Part shown: one piece after another, positions 6,159 through 8,425 of the stretch
How the letters are laid out: every line of letters starts with the position of its first letter
How positions within the stretch are numbered: position 1 is the first letter of the stretch
Assembly (NCBI GenBank): GCA_022712235.1
Contig: JALAGW010000084.1
Location: forward strand, 1-8,425
Reading direction: 5' to 3'
Origin: Brevundimonas sp.
GTDB taxonomy: Bacteria > Pseudomonadota > Alphaproteobacteria > Caulobacterales > Caulobacteraceae
Length of the DNA: 8,425 bases
Program-made: the position numbers and the translations under genes
Notes under the pieces: generated by a model
What the model was told of the DNA's origin: nothing
The model's database searches: none
Seen by the model: only the letters and a program-made list of their open reading frames with translations

Positions 6159-6887
6159 CTAGCCCCGGAACCCGTCCTTGGCGGCGCGACGGGCGGCGAA
6201 GTCGGATGCGTCGGCGGCGCGCACGAAGGGGTTAAAGGCGCGCTCCACGCCCACGCGGGTCGGCACGGTCGGCTCACCCCGCTCACGGGCGGCGAAGATG
6301 GCCTCGGCATGGGCGCGCATCTCGGGCCGGTCGTCCACGCTCAGGGCGAAGCGGGCGTTCGAGGCCGTGTATTCGTGGGCGCAATAGAGCGTCGTCGTCT
6401 CAGGCCAGTCAGCGATGCGGCTGAGACTGTCCCACATCTGTTCGGCCGTGCCCTCGAACAGACGGCCGCAGCCCAGGGCGAAGATGACGTCCCCGACGAA
6501 GGCCAGATCGTCTTCGACCGCGCGATAGACCACATGGCCCAGGGTGTGGCCGGGCGACAGCACCACCTCGAACGCAGTTTCGCCCAGCCGCACGACGTCG
6601 CCGTCAACCACGACGCGATCCAGGGGCGCGGCGCGGCGGACCTCTTCCGGGCCGATGATTTCGCAGCCGGTCTCGGCCTTCAGCCGCTCGTTGCCGCCGG
6701 TGTGATCGGGGTGCCAGTGGGTGTTGAGGATCAGGTCCAGTCGGCCCCAGCCCGAGGCTTCCAGATCGGCGAGGATGGCTTCGGCGTCCGGCGTGTCCAC
6801 GGCGGCGACCAAACCGGTCGCCTCGTCCCGGATCAGGAAGCCGAAGATCTCGGACAGGCAGGGAAACTGGCGCACGGTCAGGGTCAT
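6159..6887 (-). CDS. gloB: Hydroxyacylglutathione hydrolase (glyoxalase II)
   Basis: Glyoxalase II hydrolyses S-D-lactoylglutathione to D-lactate and glutathione, the second step of methylglyoxal detoxification, in the cytoplasm. The 242-residue metallo-beta-lactamase fold is complete: THWHPDH (56-62) supplies H57, H59, D61 and H62; GHTLGH (113-118) supplies H114; GDVIFALGCGRLFEG (132-146) supplies the bridging D133; and CAHEY (169-173) supplies H171. GCGRLFEG and the C-terminal FNPFVR (218-223) are glyoxalase II features that separate it from other members of the fold. The length is about usual (roughly 250 aa). AGGA lies 7 bases before the ATG at 6887 (6895-6898 on the + strand). The same bases also form TAGGAT, a possible -10 element placed for leaderless transcription. 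It is convergent with pgi and divergent from a methyltransferase gene, an arrangement I recall as common in alphaproteobacteria. Confidence 0.94.
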   Translation of the reverse strand: MTLTVRQFPCLSEIFGFLIRDEATGLVAAVDTPDAEAILADLEASGWGRLDLILNTHWHPDHTGGNERLKAETGCEIIGPEEVRRAAPLDRVVVDGDVVRLGETAFEVVLSPGHTLGHVVYRAVEDDLAFVGDVIFALGCGRLFEGTAEQMWDSLSRIADWPETTTLYCAHEYTASNARFALSVDDRPEMRAHAEAIFAARERGEPTVPTRVGVERAFNPFVRAADASDFAARRAAKDGFRG

Positions 6888-6893
6888 ATGAAC

Positions 6894-6899
6894 ATCCTA
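6894..6899 (-). promoter_or_regulatory. Candidate -10 element for leaderless gloB (or its RBS)
   Basis: On the - strand TAGGAT, in the context GCTAGGAT, is followed by exactly 6 bases and then the gloB ATG. GCTAGGAT matches 6 of 8 positions of the Caulobacter -10 consensus GCTANAWC as I remember it. Transcription would then start at the ATG itself. The same bases contain AGGA 7 bases before the ATG, so this may instead be an ordinary ribosome binding site with a promoter farther up. I see no good -35. Confidence 0.35.
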
Positions 6900-6932
6900 G
6901 CAGGCAAGTGAGCGGCGCGCGCCCACCACGAT

Positions 6933-6964
6933 CCGCTCATCCCGGCCTCCGCGGGGATGAGCGG
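6933..6964. repeat. REP-like palindrome between gloB and the methyltransferase gene
   Basis: CCGCTCATCCC (6933-6943) and GGGATGAGCGG (6954-6964) are perfect 11-base inverted copies around a 10-base loop, GGCCTCCGCG. The core CTCATCCCGGC...GGGATGAG resembles palindromes I recall as dispersed in Caulobacterales and Sphingomonadales genomes, so a REP-like element is the first guess. Its place in the middle of a 128-base divergent gap, 46 bases from one start and 51 from the other, also suits an operator for a dimeric regulator. No T tract follows on either strand, so it is not an intrinsic terminator. Confidence 0.55.
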
Positions 6965-6980
6965 AAATCACAAGGCCCCG

Positions 6981-7009
6981 CCGACATTCATCGCGATTTC
7001 AGCCATACT
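6981..7009 (+). promoter_or_regulatory. Candidate leaderless promoter for the methyltransferase operon
   Basis: CCGACA (6981-6986, 4 of 6 to TTGACA), a 17-base spacer and CATACT (7004-7009, 4 of 6 to TATAAT) end 6 bases before the ATG at 7016. Transcription would begin at or next to the A of ATG. No Shine-Dalgarno is visible upstream of this ATG, as expected for a leaderless message. The match is modest and needs transcript-start data. Confidence 0.45.
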
Positions 7010-7015
7010 GCATCC

Positions 7016-7786
7016 ATGCGGCGCAGCATCGACGATCTTCGCACCTTCTACGGCGAGCCGACCGGGGCGCTGGTGCGGCGCGTGCTGGCGCGAAGGCTGG
7101 AGGACGCCTGGGGCGAGGCCGAGGGCTGCGACGTCCTGGGCCTGGGCTACGCCACGCCCTGGCTGGACGGTTTCGTGGGCGCGCGGCGCGTCATCGCCGC
7201 CATGCCGGGCGGACAGGGCGCCGAGCAGTGGGCGACGGCGGGGCGCAACCGCACGCTTCTGGTCGATGAAAGACGCCTGCCCTTCGCCGCCGGGACCTTT
7301 GACCGCATCCTGCTGGTTCATGCCCTGGAAGAGGCCGACGATCCTCGCGCCCTGCTGACCGAGGCGGTGCGGACCCTGGCCCCGGCCGGGCGCATCATCC
7401 TGGCCACGGCGGCGCGCGGCGGGATGTGGGCGCGGGCCGAGACCACCCCCTTCGGCCACGGCCGCCCCTTCACGCGCGGCCAGTTGGAGCGGCTGGTGCG
7501 CGACGTGGGGCTGGAGCCCGCCGCCTGGTCGCAGGCCCTCTATGTCCCGCCCTGGCGGCCCCTGCTGCCGATGGCCGACGGGATCGAGCAGGTGGGCCGC
7601 TGGGTGTTTCCGGGGGCGGCGGGCCTGATCATGCTGGAGGCCACACGCCAGTCCTATGCCCGCATCCGCCCCCAGGGCCTGGCCCAGGCTGTGCTGGCGG
7701 GACGCCCCGCCCTGACCCCCTCGCCCGCCTCGCGCGACCATGGGCCGCCTGCCCATGCTCTGGTCGGCGAGCGCAAACGGCCTTAA
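7016..7786 (+). CDS. Class I SAM-dependent methyltransferase, substrate unknown
   Basis: This 256-residue protein has a Rossmann-like methyltransferase core in its first 170 residues. Motif I is DVLGLGYATPW (39-49), a Tyr/Pro variant of the usual GxGxG seen in an alphaproteobacterial group often encoded next to gloB. VDERRLPFAAGTFDRILLVHALEEADDPRALLTEAVRTL follows (83-121; acidic/LPF, motif IV-like and post-motif helix), then LAPAGRIILAT (121-131). The C-terminal 80 residues hold PPWRPLLP and a hydrophobic GLIMLEA strand before a Pro/Arg-rich tail with no clear fold. No substrate can be read from the sequence. I chose ATG 7016: homology begins within a few residues (RTFYGEPTGALVR) and a possible -10 sits 6 bases upstream. 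The frame stays open to a GTG at 6908, but that would translate the palindrome at 6933-6964, which is unlikely. It is the first gene of a three-gene + strand unit; the next start is 9 bases past its stop. Confidence 0.85.
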   Translation: MRRSIDDLRTFYGEPTGALVRRVLARRLEDAWGEAEGCDVLGLGYATPWLDGFVGARRVIAAMPGGQGAEQWATAGRNRTLLVDERRLPFAAGTFDRILLVHALEEADDPRALLTEAVRTLAPAGRIILATAARGGMWARAETTPFGHGRPFTRGQLERLVRDVGLEPAAWSQALYVPPWRPLLPMADGIEQVGRWVFPGAAGLIMLEATRQSYARIRPQGLAQAVLAGRPALTPSPASRDHGPPAHALVGERKRP

Positions 7787-7788
7787 GG
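7785..7788 (+). promoter_or_regulatory. RBS overlapping the methyltransferase stop codon
   Basis: AAGG (7785-7788) uses the last two bases of the TAA stop (7784-7786) and lies 7 bases before the ATG at 7796. Ribosomes ending on the methyltransferase gene would sit on the start site of the phosphatase gene, which suggests translational coupling. Confidence 0.55.
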
Positions 7789-7795
7789 CGAGCCC

Positions 7796-8293
7796 ATGCA
7801 ACGACTGATCATCATGCGTCACGCCCAGGCCGAAAAGAGCGCGCCCGGCGGCGACGTCGACCGCCCCCTGTCCAAGCATGGTCGTCACGACGCCCTGGCC
7901 ATGGGGAAGGCCCTGGCTGAACGCGGCCTGCGCCCCGACACCGCCCTGGTGTCCAGCGCCCGGCGCACGCATCAGACCTGGGATGCGGTCAGCGAGGCCA
8001 TGGGCGACGTCGAGGTGCATCTGTCGCCCGCTCTCTACAACGCCTCATCGGACGTGCTGCGTCGCGCGGTCGAGGCCGCCGAGGATCAGGCCGGCTGTCT
8101 GATTCTGGTGGCGCATAATCCAGGCGTTCACCAACTGGCGGTCGAATACCTGATCGAGAGCGCCGCCTCGCCCGGCGTCATGGACAAGATGAGCGGCGGC
8201 TTCCCCACCGGAGCGGCGGCCATCTTCACCGTCGATGTGGCCGGACGACCGTCCTATGAGGGCTGGCTGACTCCGCACGATCTCGAAAAATGA
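7796..8293 (+). CDS. SixA-like histidine phosphatase family protein
   Basis: This 165-residue cytoplasmic protein belongs to the histidine phosphatase (phosphoglycerate-mutase-like) superfamily. The RHG-type motif is IIMRHAQAEKS (5-15), with R8 and the phospho-accepting H9. DRPLSKHGRHDA follows at 22-33, as in SixA, then SSARRTHQTW (53-62) with a phosphate-binding Arg, and LVAHNPGVHQL (104-114) with the second catalytic His, H107. The FPTGAAAIF stretch (136-144) and short length also match SixA, which in E. coli removes phosphate from histidine-containing phosphotransfer proteins. The substrate here is unknown; nothing in the window encodes a phosphorelay or PTS partner. The 9-base gap from the methyltransferase gene and the ATGA overlap with the next gene place it mid-operon. 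A small-molecule phosphatase role cannot be excluded. Confidence 0.88.
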   Translation: MQRLIIMRHAQAEKSAPGGDVDRPLSKHGRHDALAMGKALAERGLRPDTALVSSARRTHQTWDAVSEAMGDVEVHLSPALYNASSDVLRRAVEAAEDQAGCLILVAHNPGVHQLAVEYLIESAASPGVMDKMSGGFPTGAAAIFTVDVAGRPSYEGWLTPHDLEK

Positions 8294-8425
8294 CTGACGC
8301 CCCGCCGACCACCGCCTTCAAGATTTTGAGCCGCGCCGACTGGCGCGCGACCTTGGCCGAGGGCGCCTATGACGGCTCGCCCGTCGACCGCGCAGACGGC
8401 TACATCCACCTGTCCGCCGCTGATC
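8290..8425 (+). CDS. DUF952 family protein (3' end outside window)
   Basis: The ATG at 8290-8292 overlaps the TGA of the phosphatase gene (8291-8293) in an ATGA junction, so the two genes are very likely translated together. Forty-five codons are visible before the edge. After a short leader (MTDAPPTT) the sequence reads FKILSRADW, then GSPVDRADGYIHLSAAD, matching the N-terminal half of DUF952 proteins (usually about 110 residues), whose hallmarks are a YKI-like start and the SPVDxxDGYIHLS box. The biochemical role of the family is not established as far as I know. I recall it being followed by pyrD in related genomes; that lies beyond this window. The GAAAAA just before the ATG is a poor RBS, which again suggests coupling. 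Confidence 0.85.
   Translation, partial: MTDAPPTTAFKILSRADWRATLAEGAYDGSPVDRADGYIHLSAAD

Noticed and set aside
6309..6911. 200-codon + strand frame opposite gloB
   Set aside because: It lies entirely antisense to a gloB gene with complete metal-binding motifs and shows no domain of its own.
6908..7015. N-terminal extension of the methyltransferase to GTG 6908
   Set aside because: It would translate the palindrome and the candidate promoter into 36 Arg/Pro/Gly-rich residues with no family resemblance. The fold begins just after ATG 7016.
6968..8020. 350-codon - strand frame opposite the methyltransferase and phosphatase genes
   Set aside because: It crosses two well-supported genes and is rich in Gly, Gln, Arg and His with no motif.

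Overview
The window is about 70% GC with strong G/C preference at third codon positions. The gene families look alphaproteobacterial: an ScsB-type envelope reductase followed by a lipid-anchored peroxiredoxin-like protein, a gloB/methyltransferase divergent pair, and a DUF952 protein. A Caulobacterales member such as Brevundimonas or a relative is my best guess. This rests on protein resemblance recalled from memory, not on a search. The region reads as ordinary chromosome. I see no insertion sequence, integrase, phage gene, CRISPR array, rRNA or tRNA.

Region 1 (1-823) holds two cell-envelope genes on the + strand. The first is the end of a glycine-zipper protein, closed by a strong intrinsic terminator at 278-307. 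The second is a small OmpA-like lipoprotein that could tether outer membrane to peptidoglycan. Region 2 (934-3809) is a two-gene + strand unit for envelope thiol and peroxide chemistry. It has a full-length ScsB/DsbD-type transmembrane reductase with three cysteine pairs, then after 23 bases and a strong ribosome binding site a lipid-anchored peroxiredoxin-like protein that is a plausible electron acceptor (compare Caulobacter PprX).

Region 3 (3810-4546) begins with a structured convergent intergenic stretch. It holds two imperfect copies of a 27-base stem-loop unit spaced exactly 40 bases apart, followed by a larger GC-rich hairpin that includes the stop codon of a small exported protein of unknown function on the - strand. 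A divergent control region then separates that gene from pgi. Region 4 (4547-6887) has pgi (glucose-6-phosphate isomerase, +) meeting gloB (glyoxalase II, -) tail to tail with only 7 bases between.

Region 5 (6888-8425) starts with a REP-like palindrome and a compact divergent promoter region in which both genes may give leaderless transcripts. A tight + strand operon follows: a class I SAM-dependent methyltransferase, a SixA-like histidine phosphatase whose RBS overlaps the preceding stop codon, and a DUF952 protein that starts by a 4-base ATGA overlap and runs off the window.

I found no clearly new multi-gene system. The items most worth a second look are the covarying 40-base repeat pair, the lipid-anchored non-canonical peroxiredoxin with its reductase, and the paired leaderless promoters around the palindrome.
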